DNA of 13,469 bases from an uncultured Bacilli bacterium (lineage in GTDB: Bacteria; Bacillota_I; Bacilli_A; RF39; UBA660): positions 1-13,469 of the forward strand of contig CANRME010000024.1 in the NCBI GenBank assembly GCA_947631655.1, given 5' to 3'. Below are positions 13,404 to 13,469 of the stretch, piece by piece (the stretch's first letter is position 1; each line of letters starts with the position of its first letter). The translations under genes were made by a program, and so were the position numbers. Under the pieces are notes generated by a model. The model saw only the letters and a program-made list of their open reading frames with translations, made no database searches and had not been told where the DNA came from.

Positions 13404-13469
13404 TTAGACACATTCAACATAAGTATCTTGTAAGCAACGAATTACACAGCAGCAATCTAAATCCATTGT
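13404..13469 (-). CDS. 3' end of a Cys-rich minus-strand frame (partial)
   Basis: An open minus-strand frame of 21 codons reaches the window edge and ends with TAA at 13404-13406. Its last 20 residues read MDLDCCCVIRCLQDTYVECV, with five cysteines. The ATG is the second visible codon, but the sequence upstream lies outside the window, so start and length cannot be judged. The terminator just after the stop supports a real gene end. The pattern CCCVIRCLQ vaguely recalls Cys-rich spore-coat proteins of the CotY/CotZ kind; this is only an impression. It is not recognised. Confidence 0.45.
   Translation of the reverse strand, partial: TMDLDCCCVIRCLQDTYVECV

Noticed and set aside
1..13469. CRISPR array, tRNA or rRNA genes, and TGA read as Trp
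   Set aside because: No spaced repeats, cloverleaf or rRNA signatures were seen. TGG is used for Trp and the long genes contain no in-frame TGA.

Overview
The window is very AT-rich DNA with short intergenic gaps, strong AGGAGG-type ribosome sites, TTGACA/TATAAT-like promoters and many intrinsic terminators. TGG encodes Trp and no in-frame TGA is needed, so the ordinary bacterial code fits. The gene set (RecG, an AddAB pair, a DUF975 membrane protein, a TasA/CalY-like surface protein) points to a low-GC Bacillota, probably an uncultured gut-type Bacilli lineage. The lineage is an inference.

Layout. 1-420 has no protein gene. It holds two consecutive minus-strand units, each with a near-consensus promoter, about 105-110 nt of hairpins with a C-rich linker, and an intrinsic terminator; I read them as tandem small RNAs. 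509-3146 holds recG and a DUF975 gene, probably co-transcribed. 3147-3599 looks like a compact type I toxin-antitoxin locus: a promoter, an RNA whose 5' end is perfectly complementary to its own 3' end, two overlapping mini-ORFs (the second a 24-residue hydrophobic peptide with a good Shine-Dalgarno site but AUC where the start should be), and a candidate convergent antisense RNA. Next comes a promoter with a run of ten G between its -35 and -10 boxes, in front of a 619-residue secreted protein (3600-5459). This is a strong candidate for phase-variable surface expression. 5474-6139 (minus) is an unrecognised coiled-coil membrane protein.

6241-11662 is a tight addB-addA operon (20-nt overlap) encoding the helicase-nuclease that processes double-strand breaks; it shares a recombination role with RecG upstream. 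11684-13254 is accessory: an orphan MazF/PemK-like toxin and a frameshifted Rpn-type PD-(D/E)XK nuclease, each preceded by the same 66-67 bp sequence. The right edge carries two terminators and the 3' end of a minus-strand, cysteine-rich reading frame that runs off the window.

The best leads are the poly-G promoter, the 3194-3505 toxin-like locus, the tandem small RNAs and the duplicated leader in front of the two nuclease genes. All calls come from reading the sequence by eye; no database search or folding program was run.
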